The notes: a model not told the origin generated them from the sequence alone. Shown: positions 17,259-27,243, numbered from the stretch's first letter. The stretch: DNA of 64,000 nt from CAVWNR01 sp963756525 (GCA_963756525.1 CAVWNR010000001.1:868001-932000); one strand, 5' to 3'. Made by a program: numbers and translations.

Positions 17259-17261
17259 CGT
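17256..17261 (+). promoter_or_regulatory. Candidate -10 element upstream of rnhB
   Basis: TAACGT ends 9 bases before the rnhB ATG at 17271, and no Shine-Dalgarno sequence is present. This would give a leaderless or nearly leaderless message. The spacing is slightly longer than for the other cases in the window. Confidence 0.28.
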
Positions 17262-17270
17262 GTGAGCGTC

Positions 17271-18011
17271 ATGGCAGTTCGCCCCAGCCTGCCGCCGCCA
17301 GCCCTACCGCGGCCCCGGGTAGTCGTGCGGCGTGACAGCGGCCTGTGCGCATACGAGACGGCGCTGATGCGTGCGGGGTTCGCGCCAGTGGCGGGCACCG
17401 ACGAGGCCGGGCGCGGCGCCTGCGCGGGCCCTCTGGTGGTGGCTGCGTGCATCCTGGCGCCGGGGCGCCGCGGCCGCATCGACGACCTGGCCGACTCGAA
17501 GCTGCTCGCACCGGCGGTCAGGGAGCGGCTCTACGACCAGATCCTGCGGGTGGCCGTCGCGCACGCCGTCGTCGTGGTGCCGGCCGCCGAGATCGACGCC
17601 TACGGGCTGCACGTCGCCAACGTCGCCGGCATGCGGCGGGCGCTTGCCGCGCTGCAGCCGGCTGCGACGTACGCGCTGACCGACGGCTTCCCGGTTCCCG
17701 GGCTGGGTGTGCCGGCGACCGCGGTGTGGAAGGGCGACGCGGTGGTGGCGTGTATCGCCGCGGCGTCCATCCTCGCCAAGGTCACGCGGGACCGGATGAT
17801 GGTCGAGCTTTCCGAGCACTACCCGCAGTACGACTTCGCCCGCCACAAGGGCTACGTCACGCCCGAACACACGGCGGCGTTGGCCGTGCATGGGCCGTGC
17901 GCGCAGCACCGGGCGTCCTACATCAACGTGCGCCGAGCTGCGGCGTTACACGGCCCGCTGCCGGTGCGGGAGAATGAGCTGACCGCACCCGAGCAGGAGA
18001 GAACCGCGTGA
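17271..18011 (+). CDS. rnhB: Ribonuclease HII
   Basis: 246-residue RNase HII, which cuts RNA:DNA hybrids and removes misincorporated ribonucleotides. The catalytic acidic residues appear in 'GTDEAGRGACAGPLV' (Asp-Glu pair), 'LADSKLL', 'ALTDGFPV' and in the C-terminal 'AAASILAKVTRDRMM'. ATG 17271 is chosen; a GTG at 17262 is in frame. The stop overlaps the GTG of the DUF2469 gene. Neighbours lepB-rnhB-DUF2469-YraN are the usual actinobacterial order. Confidence 0.95.
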   Translation: MAVRPSLPPPALPRPRVVVRRDSGLCAYETALMRAGFAPVAGTDEAGRGACAGPLVVAACILAPGRRGRIDDLADSKLLAPAVRERLYDQILRVAVAHAVVVVPAAEIDAYGLHVANVAGMRRALAALQPAATYALTDGFPVPGLGVPATAVWKGDAVVACIAAASILAKVTRDRMMVELSEHYPQYDFARHKGYVTPEHTAALAVHGPCAQHRASYINVRRAAALHGPLPVRENELTAPEQERTA

Positions 18012-18337
18012 GCACCGAGGACCTCGAGAACTACGAGACCGAGATGGAGCTGCAGCTCTATCGCGAGTACAAGGACATCGTCTCCCAGTTCAGCTACGTG
18101 GTCGAAACCGAGCGCCGCTTCTACCTGACCAACGACGTCGACCTGCAGCCGCGCAGCGCCGACGGCGAGGTGTACTTCGAGCTGACCATGCATGACGCGT
18201 GGGTGTGGGACATGTACCGGCCGGCTCGGTTCGTCAAGACGGTTCGGGTCTTGACGTTCAAGGACGTGAACATCGAGGAGCTGGACAAGCCCGAGTTGGA
18301 GCTCCCCGACGCCAAGGGCGGCGGCTTCGGCCGCTAG
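18008..18337 (+). CDS. DUF2469 family protein
   Basis: 109-residue acidic protein of the actinobacterial family DUF2469 (Rv2901c-like), of unknown function. Typical sequence features are 'STEDLENYETEMELQLYREY' at the N-terminus, 'FSYVVETERRFYLTNDVDL' and 'MYRPARFVKTVRVLTFKDVN'. GTG 18008 follows the purine-rich AGGAGAG and overlaps the rnhB stop. There is no membrane segment or known catalytic motif. The conservation of this gene beside rnhB suggests a housekeeping role in DNA or RNA metabolism, but that is only context. Confidence 0.93.
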   Translation: MSTEDLENYETEMELQLYREYKDIVSQFSYVVETERRFYLTNDVDLQPRSADGEVYFELTMHDAWVWDMYRPARFVKTVRVLTFKDVNIEELDKPELELPDAKGGGFGR

Positions 18338-18442
18338 TCGCTCGCCCTGGCGCCGTCAAGTCGGCCGTCCACAGCCGGGTGATTGGTCCACAGACCGTCG
18401 ATCGGGGCTGCGCCGACCGACGGCGTCCGGAAGTCTCGCGGT

Positions 18443-18817
18443 ATGCGAGCCAAGGACGCGCTGGGCCAGTACGGCGAGCAGGTCGCCACGCGGCACCTGG
18501 CCGCCGCAGGCCTGCAGATCCTCGCTCGCAACTGGCGCTGTCCGGACGGCGAACTCGACATCGTCGCGCGCGACGGCGGGGTACTGGTCTTCTGCGAGGT
18601 CAAGACCCGTACCTCGACGTCGTACGGCGATCCCGCCGAGGCGGTGGTCGGACGGAAGGCGGCTCGGCTGCGACGTCTCGCGCTGCGCTGGCTGGCCGAG
18701 CAGCGAGCTGCTCGCGGCAACACCTCGTTCTGGCCGGAGATGCGGTTCGACGTGGTGAGCGTGCTCCGGCCGCCGTGCGGCGCGGCCGAGGTACGCCATG
18801 TGCGGGGGGCCTTTTAG
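18443..18817 (+). CDS. YraN/UPF0102 family nuclease-like protein
   Basis: 124-residue member of UPF0102, a restriction-endonuclease-like fold family. The nuclease-type residues are visible as 'GELDIVARDGGVLVFCEVKTRTS', where the Asp of 'ELDIVA' and Glu-x-Lys of 'CEVKT' correspond to the PD-(D/E)xK core, and 'GEQVATRHLAAAGLQILARNW' is the typical N-terminus (only motifs cited). Immediately followed by comM (start one base after the stop), the usual yraN-comM-dprA competence/recombination order. Activity of this family is not well established. Confidence 0.93.
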   Translation: MRAKDALGQYGEQVATRHLAAAGLQILARNWRCPDGELDIVARDGGVLVFCEVKTRTSTSYGDPAEAVVGRKAARLRRLALRWLAEQRAARGNTSFWPEMRFDVVSVLRPPCGAAEVRHVRGAF

Positions 18818-20350
18818 ATGGCGATCGCCCGCACGCTGGCCGTCGCGCTCGTCGGGGTCACCGGTCAGCTCGTCGAGGTCGAGGCCGATCTCTCGGCCGG
18901 TCTGCCGGGGCTCACCCTCACCGGACGGGCCGACACCTCGGTCGTCGAGGCCCGTGATCGCATTCGCGCGGCCGTGTTGAACTCGGCAGCGCCATGGCCC
19001 AACCGTCGGATCACGCTCGCGCTCCTGCCCGCCGACGTGCGCAAGGTCGGCTCACGCTTCGACCTCGCGATGGCGCTGGCCGTGCTTGGCGCCGACGAGA
19101 CGATCCGCGCGCAGGCGATCGCCGACGCGGTGTGGATCGCCGAGCTCGGCCTGGACGGACGGCTGCGCCCGGTGCGTGGCGTGCTCCCCTCGATCGTAGC
19201 CGCGCGCCGCGAGGGGGTACGCCGCGTCGTCGTCGCCGAGGCGAACGCCGCCGAAGCAGCCCTGGTCGACGGCGTCGACGTCCGGGCGGCCCGCGACCTC
19301 GGCCAGGTCCTCGCCTGGCTGCAGGGCGCGGGCCCGGCACCGGCGGTTGCCGAGCCCAGCCCGTCATCGTCGGCTGACCCCGCGGCGCTCGACCTTGCCG
19401 ACGTGGCGGGTCAGGCGACGGCCAAGCGGGCGCTCGAGATCGCGGCCGCGGGGCGGCACCACATCTACCTGATCGGCGCGCCGGGCGCCGGAAAGACCAT
19501 GTTGGCCGAGCGCTTGCCGGGCATCCTGCCGCCGCTCGACGACTCCGCTGCGCTGGAGGTCACCGCCGTGCACTCGGTCGCCGGAGCGCTCCCGGTACAG
19601 GCACGGCTCGTCCGCCGGGCACCGTTCCTGGCCCCGCACCACACCTCGTCGGTCGCCGCGCTGGTCGGCGGCGGGTCGGGCATCGCCGGACCGGGCGCGA
19701 TCTCGCTGGCGCATCACGGCGTCCTGTTCTTGGACGAGGCGCCCGAGTTCCAGGTGTCGGCGCTCGACGGGCTACGCCAGCCGCTGGAGAGCGGCTATGT
19801 CGTGCTGCACCGGAGCGGCGGCGCCGTGACCTACCCGGCCCGGTTCCTGCTCGTGGCCGCGGCCAATCCCTGCCCGTGCGGCAACCGCGCCACGGAGTGT
19901 TCCTGTCCGCCGCAGGCACGCCGGCGCTACCAGCAGCGGCTCTCCGGGCCGTTGCTCGACCGGATCGACCTGCGAGTCCACGTCGACCCCGTGCCGCATG
20001 CCGAACTGCTCACCGAGCCGGTCGCCCGGGAGCCCAGCTCGGTGGTTGCCGCCCGCGTGGCCGCGGCGCGCCAGGCCGCAGCCGAGCGGTGGCACCCGTG
20101 CGGGTGGCAGACGAACGCCGCAGCACCCGGCGCGCTGCTCCGCCGCCGACCATGGCTGCTTCCTCGTGCCGCCCTGGCTCCGGCGGAGGAGCATCTCGAG
20201 CGCGGTCAGCTCTCCGCCCGGGGCTTCGACCGCGTGCTTCGCCTGGCCTGGACGATCGCCGACCTTGGCGGCCGGGACCGTCCCGACGCCGGCGACGTCG
20301 CCGAGGCGGTCTTCTTCCGCACCGGTCGCGCGCACTCGTGGGCGGCATGA
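18818..20350 (+). CDS. comM: ComM/YifB-family AAA+ ATPase (Mg-chelatase-like)
   Basis: 510-residue AAA+ ATPase. In naturally competent bacteria ComM acts as a hexameric helicase that aids branch migration during recombination of incoming DNA. Visible parts are an N-terminal Lon-substrate-like domain ('GLPGLTLTGRADTSVVEARDR' region), Walker A 'GAPGAGKTMLAE', Walker B 'GVLFLDEAPEF', a sensor with 'VAAANPCPCG' and a cysteine cluster 'CPCGNRATECSC' that may bind metal, then 'RLSGPLLDRIDLRVHV'. Length is normal. ATG 18818 directly follows the yraN stop. Whether the organism is competent is unknown; the family is widespread. Confidence 0.95.
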   Translation: MAIARTLAVALVGVTGQLVEVEADLSAGLPGLTLTGRADTSVVEARDRIRAAVLNSAAPWPNRRITLALLPADVRKVGSRFDLAMALAVLGADETIRAQAIADAVWIAELGLDGRLRPVRGVLPSIVAARREGVRRVVVAEANAAEAALVDGVDVRAARDLGQVLAWLQGAGPAPAVAEPSPSSSADPAALDLADVAGQATAKRALEIAAAGRHHIYLIGAPGAGKTMLAERLPGILPPLDDSAALEVTAVHSVAGALPVQARLVRRAPFLAPHHTSSVAALVGGGSGIAGPGAISLAHHGVLFLDEAPEFQVSALDGLRQPLESGYVVLHRSGGAVTYPARFLLVAAANPCPCGNRATECSCPPQARRRYQQRLSGPLLDRIDLRVHVDPVPHAELLTEPVAREPSSVVAARVAAARQAAAERWHPCGWQTNAAAPGALLRRRPWLLPRAALAPAEEHLERGQLSARGFDRVLRLAWTIADLGGRDRPDAGDVAEAVFFRTGRAHSWAA

Positions 20351-20351
20351 G

Positions 20352-21629
20352 ATGACCGCCGACGACGACGAGGTGCTGCTCGCCAGGGCGTACCTGAGCC
20401 GGGTGGCCGAGCCCGCATGCCTGCCGGTGTGCAGGCTGGTGCGCGAGCGTGGCGCCGTCGAGGCCGCGACGGCGATCCGCGCCGGTGAGGTCCAGGCCGA
20501 TATCGCCGCAGCGACCGAGGCACGCCGGCTCAGTGCCGACCCGCACGCCGACCTCGAGGCCGCCGCGCGCCACGGCGTGCGGCTCGTCGTCCCGGAATCC
20601 GACGAGTGGCCACACTTTGCGTTCGCCGCGCTTGAGGCTACCGGCCGGGCGCGGCTACGCAGCTACGACGAGGGAAACCGGACGCAGCAGGAGGGCGGCG
20701 ACCCGGTCCCGCCGCTTGCCTTGTGGGCCCAGGGCGACGCGGACCTGACCTCGGCCGCCGTGCGGTCCGTGGCGCTGGTCGGGGCGCGGGCAGCCAGCGG
20801 GTACGGCGAGCACGTGACGGCGCAGCTGTCCTACGGTCTGGCCCGTCGCGGCGTCATGGTGGTCTCCGGGGGCGCATACGGCATCGATGCGGCGGCGCAT
20901 CGGGCGGCGCTCGCGGCCGACGGCGTGACCGTGCTGGTCTCCGCCGGTGGCCTCGACCGGCCGTACCCCGCTGGCAACGCCCGGCTCTACGAGCAGGCGG
21001 CGGCCACCGGGTTGGTCCTGTCGGAGAGCCCGCCCGGCTCGGCGCCGCAACGCCACCGCTTCCTGTCCAGGAATCGCCTGATCGCGGCGTTGTCGACCGG
21101 AACCGTGGTGGTCGAGGCGGCGGCCCGCTCTGGAGCGCTCAACACCGCTCGGCACGCCCGGACAATCGGCCGGCCGGTGATGGCCGTTCCCGGGCCGGTC
21201 ACCTCCACCATGTCGGTCGGCTGCCATGACCTGCTCCGCGCCGAAATCAGTCCGGCATTGCTGGTGACCTCCGTCGACGACGTGCTGGTGATCGTCGGCT
21301 CGGTAGGTGAGGCAGAAGCGATGCATCACGCCTCGACGGTGCAGGGCGGAGTCGGCGACGGGACGGGCGGCGAGCTTCGCGGTGTGCTCGACCGGCTGGA
21401 TCCGATCGCCCGCCGGGTGTTCGACGGGCTGTCGGCGGGCCGGCCGGTCCGAGAGGACGAGCTCGCACTGCGCAGCGGCGTGAGCCCGGTCGAGGTGATC
21501 CGCGCGCTGCCCGCGCTGCGGTTGGCCGGCCTGGTCGAGGGCAGCGACGACGGCTTCCGGATCATCCCCGAGCTCAGGCGCGCCGGGCGCCGGTCCAGGC
21601 CACCGCCGAGCGTGCTGCCAGCTCGCTGA
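20352..21629 (+). CDS. dprA: DNA processing protein DprA
   Basis: 425-residue DprA/Smf protein, which binds incoming single-stranded DNA and loads RecA during transformation. The Rossmann-like core is clear: '[17 protein letters not shown]', '[18 protein letters not shown]', '[12 protein letters not shown]', '[12 protein letters not shown]' and '[15 protein letters not shown]'. A C-terminal winged-helix-like domain follows ('[19 protein letters not shown]'). ATG 20352 is two bases after the comM stop; an ATG at 20347 runs into a stop. An N-terminal ~120-residue region is variable. Confidence 0.95.
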   Translation: MTADDDEVLLARAYLSRVAEPACLPVCRLVRERGAVEAATAIRAGEVQADIAAATEARRLSADPHADLEAAARHGVRLVVPESDEWPHFAFAALEATGRARLRSYDEGNRTQQEGGDPVPPLALWAQGDADLTSAAVRSVALVGARAASGYGEHVTAQLSYGLARRGVMVVSGGAYGIDAAAHRAALAADGVTVLVSAGGLDRPYPAGNARLYEQAAATGLVLSESPPGSAPQRHRFLSRNRLIAALSTGTVVVEAAARSGALNTARHARTIGRPVMAVPGPVTSTMSVGCHDLLRAEISPALLVTSVDDVLVIVGSVGEAEAMHHASTVQGGVGDGTGGELRGVLDRLDPIARRVFDGLSAGRPVREDELALRSGVSPVEVIRALPALRLAGLVEGSDDGFRIIPELRRAGRRSRPPPSVLPAR

Positions 21630-21721
21630 CGCCGAAGGCGTGGCCCGCCGCGGCAGTCGCCCGTGATGGCTGGTCTGCGTGGCGGCTTGACCGCTGCCCG
21701 ACGCTGCCGGACCGTCGAGCC

Positions 21722-22744
21722 GTGCGTACGGCGGGCGACGAGCGGGGCCCCGGCCGGCCGGCGACTCGGCGGCCGGCGAGCATCCGGCCGGCTAGCAAAG
21801 GGGAGCCCGGCGCGGAATCCGCCACGGACGCCACGCACCTGCCGGAGCCGATGGCGGCGGCCGTCGAATCCTTCGAGCGTCACCTGACGCTCGAACGCAA
21901 CCGCTCGGCGCACACGGTGCGCGCTTACCGTGGCGACGTCGTCAGTCTCCTTACGCACCTGCACCGGCTCGGCGGGGTTGCGGTCGGCGATCTGGACCTC
22001 GGCGCCCTGCGCGGCTGGCTGGCCAAGCTGCGCAAGGACGGAGCCGCACGTGGCACGGTCGCCCGCCGGGCGGCCGCGGCGCGCACGTTCACCGCCTGGG
22101 CTCGCGAGGCCGGGTTGCTGGAATCAGACCCTGGGCAGATGCTCGCCAGTCCACGCGCGCACCGCGCACTGCCACCCGTGCTCACCGAGGACGACGCTGC
22201 CCGGCTGATGGACGCGCAGCAGGGTGCCGAGCCTGATGCGGTTGCCCGCCGCGACCGGCTGATCGTCGAACTGCTCTATGCGACCGGAATCCGAGTCGGC
22301 GAACTGGTCGGGCTGGATGTGGACGACGTGGACCGGTCCCGGCGGGTCGTGCGGGTGCTCGGCAAGGGAAGCAAGCAGCGGACCGTGCCGTACGGCGTGG
22401 CGGCCGAACGCGCGCTGACGGACTGGCTGACGCGTGGCCGGCCGCAGCTCGCCACGCAGCAGAGCGGCGCGGCGCTGATCCTTGGCGCGCGCGGCGGCCG
22501 GATCGACCAGCGCAGCGTGCGACGCATCGTCCACCAGAGATTGCGCGGGGTCCCGGGCGCCCCGGACGTCGGACCGCACGGCTTGCGGCACACCGCCGCG
22601 ACGCATCTGCTCGACGGTGGCGCCGACCTGCGGGCCGTGCAGGAACTGCTCGGCCACGCGAGCCTCGCCACGACTCAGATCTACACCCATGTCTCGGTCG
22701 AGCGGCTCCGGCGCGCGTATACCCAGGCCCACCCGCGCGCCTGA
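21722..22744 (+). CDS. xerC: Tyrosine recombinase XerC
   Basis: Site-specific recombinase that, with XerD, resolves chromosome dimers at dif. The core-binding domain starts '[19 protein letters not shown]'. The catalytic domain shows Arg in '[12 protein letters not shown]', Lys in '[12 protein letters not shown]', His-x-x-Arg in '[14 protein letters not shown]', a second His in '[15 protein letters not shown]' and the nucleophile Tyr in the latter. The frame is open from GTG 21722 (340 residues); ATG 21851 would give a more typical 297 residues, and neither has a good ribosome site. Its 3' half is overlapped on the other strand by the open frame of the M23 peptidase gene. Confidence 0.93.
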   Translation: MRTAGDERGPGRPATRRPASIRPASKGEPGAESATDATHLPEPMAAAVESFERHLTLERNRSAHTVRAYRGDVVSLLTHLHRLGGVAVGDLDLGALRGWLAKLRKDGAARGTVARRAAAARTFTAWAREAGLLESDPGQMLASPRAHRALPPVLTEDDAARLMDAQQGAEPDAVARRDRLIVELLYATGIRVGELVGLDVDDVDRSRRVVRVLGKGSKQRTVPYGVAAERALTDWLTRGRPQLATQQSGAALILGARGGRIDQRSVRRIVHQRLRGVPGAPDVGPHGLRHTAATHLLDGGADLRAVQELLGHASLATTQIYTHVSVERLRRAYTQAHPRA

Positions 22745-23554
22745 CTCGGTGCTCCACGGCAGCAGCCGCACCGGCCCCAACCGGCGCAGTAGCAGCAGCG
22801 GGTCGAAGTAGGCCCCGCCGCGGCGAGCACCCCAGTGCAGGCAGTTCTGCGGAGCGCATGCCGCGTGCGCGCCGCGAAGTCGGCCGATCGTCGCGCCGGC
22901 TATGACCAGCTGGCCCGCCGTGACGGCCGGGACCACCGGCTCGTACTCGGTGCGAACACCGTCGGGATGGGCGAGCACAACGACGCCGCGGCCGGCAACC
23001 ATGCCGGCGAAGCTGACCCGGCCGTAACCCGCCGCGAGCACCGGCTGGCCTGGTTCGGCCGCGAGGTCGACGCCGCGATGCCCGGCCGCGTACGGAGTCG
23101 GTGGCGCAGCGAACGCCCGGAGCACGCGCATTGCGCCCGCGACCGGTGGGCGGTATGTGCCCGCCTGGCTGCGCGGGCGAATCGGACCGGTCCCGCCCGG
23201 CGGTGTCGACGCGCTGACGGGCCGCGGGGCCGAAGCGCTCACCGGCTGCGGCGCGGTGCCGATCCGATCCGACGTGATGGCCGCGCGTGCGGGAATCGCG
23301 GCGCCGGTCGCAGCGTCGCACACCAGGCAGCCGCAGCCGAGCGCCAACACCCATCCCACGCGGAGCAAGCAGAGCAGAACCGAGGCCACGGCAGCAGCCT
23401 CAGGCCAGGGCAATGAGCCACGCCACCGCGAAACCGAATCTGTGGATAGCGGTTGCGTTATCCACAGCCGAGCGCGCGGAAGGTGCCGCAACGGCGGTGC
23501 GCGCACCAGCCGGCGGCGCCGGCCCGGGTGCAGCCAGAGCATGCGTGAACGCAT
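22124..23554 (-). CDS. M23-family peptidase-like protein with unusually extended C-terminal frame
   Basis: Open frame of 476 codons whose central part is a LytM/M23 domain: '[19 protein letters not shown]' carries the zinc ligands His and Asp, and '[17 protein letters not shown]' is the HxH region, where the first His is Cys, a variant known in actinobacterial homologues of this locus. A hydrophobic segment ('[20 protein letters not shown]') suggests export or membrane anchoring. The normal end would be near base 22750, after 'GPVRLLPW', but no stop occurs and the frame continues about 620 bases antisense through xerC. The start is uncertain; codons before the hydrophobic segment overlap an inverted repeat of DnaA-box-like sites and may be non-coding, so TTG/GTG starts near 23410-23360 are possible. 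Confidence 0.6.
   Translation of the reverse strand: MRSRMLWLHPGRRRRLVRAPPLRHLPRARLWITQPLSTDSVSRWRGSLPWPEAAAVASVLLCLLRVGWVLALGCGCLVCDAATGAAIPARAAITSDRIGTAPQPVSASAPRPVSASTPPGGTGPIRPRSQAGTYRPPVAGAMRVLRAFAAPPTPYAAGHRGVDLAAEPGQPVLAAGYGRVSFAGMVAGRGVVVLAHPDGVRTEYEPVVPAVTAGQLVIAGATIGRLRGAHAACAPQNCLHWGARRGGAYFDPLLLLRRLGPVRLLPWSTESGARVGLGIRAPEPLDRDMGVDLSRGEARVAEQFLHGPQVGATVEQMRRGGVPQAVRSDVRGARDPAQSLVDDASHAALVDPAAARAKDQRRAALLRGELRPATRQPVRQRAFGRHAVRHGPLLASLAEHPHDPPGPVHVVHIQPDQFADSDSGRIEQFDDQPVAAGNRIRLGTLLRVHQPGSVVLGEHGWQCAVRAWTGEHLPRV
23440..23467. promoter_or_regulatory. Inverted pair of DnaA-box-like sites
   Basis: CTGTGGATA (23440-23448) and TATCCACAG (23459-23467) form 9-base perfect inverted arms separated by 10 bases; the right arm is TTATCCACA, a consensus DnaA box of the Escherichia coli type. 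It lies at or just upstream of the start of the M23 gene. Actinobacterial boxes are usually TTGTCCACA, so DnaA binding is possible but not certain. Confidence 0.45.
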
Positions 23555-23685
23555 GAGGCGCCCTAGGGACCCCCGGGACCAACCCCTGGTCGCTGATTAG
23601 GGAGTTGTGCGGATGCGACGCCCCACCTCAGCCGCGCAGTGTCGAGCACGTACGAACGACCGAGTGCCCGAAGGAGGCAGCACCG

Positions 23686-23847
23686 ATGTCCGAGCTCTTC
23701 CCCACCATCGCACGCGCCGAGGCCGACTACCGCCGTGAGCGCATCACCGCCGACTTCCGCAGTGCCCGTCGCGCCCCGCGGCGCGACCATCGCGACCCGC
23801 GCAGCCGTGCTTACCGCTGGCACCCGCGCTGGCACGACGCCGCGTGA
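23686..23847 (+). CDS. Small basic hypothetical protein
   Basis: 53-residue protein 'MSELFPTIARAEADYRRERI...' ending in an Arg/His-rich stretch ('RSARRAPRRDHRDPR'). It is not in any family I can name, but the gene is convincing: GAAGGAGG lies just upstream of ATG 23686, a better ribosome site than most in the window. The strongly basic C-terminal half could bind nucleic acid or acidic surfaces. Its stop is followed 144 bases later by the start of the large LuxR-type regulator on the same strand; an in-frame ATG at 23605 lacks a ribosome site. Function unknown. Confidence 0.65.
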   Translation: MSELFPTIARAEADYRRERITADFRSARRAPRRDHRDPRSRAYRWHPRWHDAA

Positions 23848-23977
23848 GGCAGCTGGTCCACAGGGCGGCCAGGGCCGCCGATCCCGCGTCCGGCGCAACC
23901 GCTGCGCCGGACGCCCGGCCAGTACTCGACGGACGGCCGGTCGGCGCGGTCACTGCGCCGTTGTCGGTGGCGGCAGG

Positions 23978-23983
23978 GAGAAT
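23978..23983 (+). promoter_or_regulatory. Candidate -10 element, leaderless start of the LuxR-type gene
   Basis: GAGAAT ends 7 bases before ATG 23991. The same hexamer and near-identical spacing occur before dxr (51443). This supports ATG 23991 over the in-frame ATG at 23982, which would overlap the element. No clear -35 is seen. Confidence 0.35.
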
Positions 23984-23990
23984 GGCGGGT

Positions 23991-26936
23991 ATGCCGCGCC
24001 CCGCCACCCCGCTCGTCGGCCGGACGAACGAGCTCGCCGGGCTCATGCGCGTCCTCGACGACGCAGCGCGTGCCGACGCCACCGGCATGGTGCTCTCCGG
24101 CGACGCCGGAGTCGGAAAGACCCGGCTGCTCGCCGAGGTCACCGCGGCGGCGGACGAGCGCGGCTTCCTTACCCTGATCGGCCACTGCATCGACTTCGGC
24201 GACGCGGGACTGCCCTACCTGCCGTTCAGCGAGGCGTTCGGCAGGCTCGCCGCCGAGCACCCGGAGGTCGCCGAGAAGCTGCAGGCCGGATGCCCGCCGA
24301 TTGCCCGGCTCCTGCCGAACCAACGGCTGATCGGCGCGGCAGCCAGCTCCGCTGACGACCGCATCGAGCGCGGTGCGCTCTTCGAGGCCGTGCTCGGCGC
24401 GCTCAGCTCGCTGGCCGCACAACAGCCGGTGCTGGTGGTGCTCGAGGACGCGCACTGGGCCGACCAGTCCAGCCGCGATCTGATCGGCTTTCTGTTCGCG
24501 CGCATCCGCAGCGAGCGCATCGCGATCATCGCCTCGTACCGCAGCGACGACCTGCACCGGCGGCATCCGCTGCGCCGGGTCGTGGCGGAGTGGTCGCGGC
24601 TGCCTCGCGTGCAGCGGATGCACCTTCCGCCGATGACCGCGGACGAGGTCCGCGCGCTCATCCGCACGCTGAAGCACCACCCGCTGACCGAGGAGCAGGT
24701 GCAGCGCATCGTCTCCCGGTCCGAGGGGAATGCGTTCTTCGCCGAGGAGCTGATCGAGGCCACGGACGAGTGCGCCGATTGCGAGGGCGTCCCGGCCGAG
24801 CTGGCCGACCTGCTGCTGGTGCGCCTGGACCGCCTCTCCGACGAGGCGCGCCATGTCGTGCAGGTGGCCGCCGTCGCCGGGCGACGAGTGCCCCACTCGG
24901 TCCTCGCCATGGTCGCCGATCTACCCGACGGCCTGCTCGACGCCGTGCTGCGCGACGCGGTCGACGCGCACATCCTCGAGCCGTACGGGGAGTCCGGTTA
25001 CGGCTTCCGGCATGCGCTGCTGGCCGAGGCCGTCTACGACGACCTGCTGCCCGGCGAGCGGGTGCGGCTGCATTCGGCGTACGTTCGGGCGTTGCAGAAG
25101 GAGGGCATCCGCGGCACGGCTGCCGAGCTCGCCCGCCATGCCCGCGAGTCGCACGACCTTACCGTCGCGTTCGCCGCCAGCGTCCGCGCCGGCGACGAGG
25201 CCATGCGGGTTGCCGCGCCGCAGGAAGCGATGTCGCACTACGAGGCGGCGCTAGAGCTGCTGCCGAAGGCGGCCGGCGACGTTGCCGTCGATCGGGTGGC
25301 ACTGGCCCGCTCAGCCGCCGACGCCGCGGCGGCCGCCGGCCATCCGTACCGGGCGTTGCGGCTCGCGCATGAGACGCTCGACGAGCTGCCGCCCGACGCC
25401 TCGCCGTTGTCGAGGGCCGAGCTGCTGCACGCCTTGGCGACGGCCGCACTGACCGTCGACACCGACGCCGACGCGTTCGCGGCGACCTCGGAGGCGCTGC
25501 GGCTCGTCCCGGCCGACCCGCCCACCGAGCTGCGCGCCAGAGTCGCGTCGCTGCACGCGCGATCCTGCGTGGCCCTCGGCCGCGATGTGGACGCCGAGCG
25601 GTGGGCGCGGGAGGCGATCGACACCGCGAACCGGGTCGGCCAGCCGGACGCCGCCGCCGACGCACAGACCACCCTCGCGCTGCTCAAGGAGCGCGCCGGC
25701 AACCCCGACGCCGCCGCCCGGATACTGGAAGCGACCGTGCGTGACTCGCGGGCGTCGGGCGCGATCGCCACGGAACTGCGCAGTCGCTACCGCCTGGCCA
25801 ATCTTTACTACGAGCTGGGCCAGCTCGACCGCGCCCTGGGCGAGTTCCAGACCGCGGCCGATCGGGCCCGGCAGGCCGGGCGTCCGTGGATGGCATACGG
25901 AGTCGACGCCCGACTGCTCGTGGTGCTGGTGCACTTCGTGCGCGGCGACTGGGACGCCAGCCTGCGCACCGCGAGCGTTGACGGGCAGGCCCCGCCCCCG
26001 CTGTCCGAGGCCGCTTTAGCCGCGGTCGAGCTGGCCGTGCGAGCCGGCCGCGGGGAGACGTCGGCGCTGAACCTGGTGCCGCTGCTTCGGCCGTGGTGGC
26101 AACGCGACGGCATGCTGGCGATTCTCACTGCCGGGCCGGCGGTTGAGCTGCTCGCCGAGCAGGGGCGCCACGATGCCGCACTCGCCATACTCGACGAGGT
26201 CACCAGCCTGGTCGGCGAGCTGTGGCAGAACCCGCGGTTCTTGGCCCAGATCCGCCTCGACGCGCTGGGCGTAGGTGCATTGGCCGGCAGCGTCGCCACT
26301 CAACCGGCAGCCCGGCGCGAGCAGTGGACGGCCCGGGGTCGGGCGCTGCTCGAGGGCGGACGCGACGCCGCCGAGCACGGCATGCCCGAGGGGCGCGCGA
26401 TGGGTGTCGAGGGCCGCGCCTGGCTCGCCCGCCTCGAGGCCGAGTGGGCAAGGCTGCGCTGGCTCGCGGACGTCGATCCGCCGGACATGGCCGAGCACGT
26501 CGCCCTCTGGCGGCGGGCGGTCGAGGCGTTCGACTACGGCTTCGTCTACGAACAGGCCCGCTCGCGGGCCCGGCTGGCGGCCGTGCTCCGCGCCGCCGGG
26601 CAGCCCGCCGAGGCGGGTGAGCAGGCGGCTCTCGCACGTCAAGTCGCTCGCCAGCTCGGCGCAGAGCCGCTGCTCGCCGAGCTGCGCACGCTGGGTACGT
26701 CCCGGGCCCCCGACCGCGGCGGCGCGGCCGCGGCGTCCGGTGCACTCACCGACCGCGAGAACGACGTGCTCGCCCTGCTCGTCGAGGGGCGCACCAACCG
26801 GCAGGTGGCCCGCCAGCTCTACATCAGCGAGAAGACGGTGAGCGTGCACGTGTCCAACATCCTCGCCAAGCTCGGCGTGCACAGCCGGACCGAGGCGGCG
26901 GCGGTCGCGCGCCGCGACGGCCTGGTCACCAGCTGA
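23991..26936 (+). CDS. Large LuxR-family ATPase regulator (LAL type)
   Basis: 981-residue regulator of the large ATP-binding LuxR class. '[16 protein letters not shown]' opens an AAA/NACHT-like ATPase domain with Walker A '[13 protein letters not shown]' and Walker B '[13 protein letters not shown]'. A winged-helix/arm region follows ('[14 protein letters not shown]', '[18 protein letters not shown]'), then about 450 residues of TPR-like helical repeats, and a C-terminal LuxR helix-turn-helix '[20 protein letters not shown]' plus '[17 protein letters not shown]'. No signal peptide. Such STAND proteins bind a ligand through the repeats and activate transcription when ATP-bound; targets are unknown. 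The small basic gene upstream is the only close same-strand neighbour. Confidence 0.93.
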   Translation: MPRPATPLVGRTNELAGLMRVLDDAARADATGMVLSGDAGVGKTRLLAEVTAAADERGFLTLIGHCIDFGDAGLPYLPFSEAFGRLAAEHPEVAEKLQAGCPPIARLLPNQRLIGAAASSADDRIERGALFEAVLGALSSLAAQQPVLVVLEDAHWADQSSRDLIGFLFARIRSERIAIIASYRSDDLHRRHPLRRVVAEWSRLPRVQRMHLPPMTADEVRALIRTLKHHPLTEEQVQRIVSRSEGNAFFAEELIEATDECADCEGVPAELADLLLVRLDRLSDEARHVVQVAAVAGRRVPHSVLAMVADLPDGLLDAVLRDAVDAHILEPYGESGYGFRHALLAEAVYDDLLPGERVRLHSAYVRALQKEGIRGTAAELARHARESHDLTVAFAASVRAGDEAMRVAAPQEAMSHYEAALELLPKAAGDVAVDRVALARSAADAAAAAGHPYRALRLAHETLDELPPDASPLSRAELLHALATAALTVDTDADAFAATSEALRLVPADPPTELRARVASLHARSCVALGRDVDAERWAREAIDTANRVGQPDAAADAQTTLALLKERAGNPDAAARILEATVRDSRASGAIATELRSRYRLANLYYELGQLDRALGEFQTAADRARQAGRPWMAYGVDARLLVVLVHFVRGDWDASLRTASVDGQAPPPLSEAALAAVELAVRAGRGETSALNLVPLLRPWWQRDGMLAILTAGPAVELLAEQGRHDAALAILDEVTSLVGELWQNPRFLAQIRLDALGVGALAGSVATQPAARREQWTARGRALLEGGRDAAEHGMPEGRAMGVEGRAWLARLEAEWARLRWLADVDPPDMAEHVALWRRAVEAFDYGFVYEQARSRARLAAVLRAAGQPAEAGEQAALARQVARQLGAEPLLAELRTLGTSRAPDRGGAAAASGALTDRENDVLALLVEGRTNRQVARQLYISEKTVSVHVSNILAKLGVHSRTEAAAVARRDGLVTS

Positions 26937-27243
26937 TCCCCGCATGCCGGCCGCCGGCTCTCCCGGCCGGGCCGGATTCGTCGCCGCTGACAGCGGCACG
27001 CTAGACTGGCCGCGCATCCCGCGTGAGCGGGGTGACTTCGCGTGCCCGCCCGGCGCAGCTCGCCGGGTAGGCGGCCATCCTCGGTCCGCTCCGCACTGCC
27101 GGTCCCGGCAGGCCCGGACGGCCATGGCCGCGACACCGGGCACCAGGGCGGCGGGCCAACCCGGCCCGTCCGCGACAACCGAGGAGCGCGGCCGTGGCTC
27201 TGAACAGGTGCGGCCCGCACGAACCACGAGGAGGACGACCGGC
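26937..27243. other. Leader/promoter region of rpsB
   Basis: 307 bases without a gene. A -10-like TAGACT is at 27002-27007 after a GC-rich patch with a short hairpin (CCGCTGacAGCGG, 26983-26995). The following ~240 bases would form a long 5' leader and contain several G+C-rich self-complementary patches, consistent with an autoregulated S2 leader as known in other bacteria. The region ends with GAGGAGG upstream of the rpsB ATG. No clear -35 is visible. Confidence 0.4.

Noticed and set aside
18360..18400. Two GTCCACAG sites upstream of yraN (and one near 23852) as DnaA boxes
   Set aside because: They differ from TTGTCCACA and TTATCCACA at the left end; short matches like these are expected by chance in this GC-rich sequence.
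21722..22744. The tyrosine recombinase as a phage or island integrase
   Set aside because: It sits in the standard dprA-xerC housekeeping position with XerC motifs; no phage genes, tRNA or direct repeats flank it.
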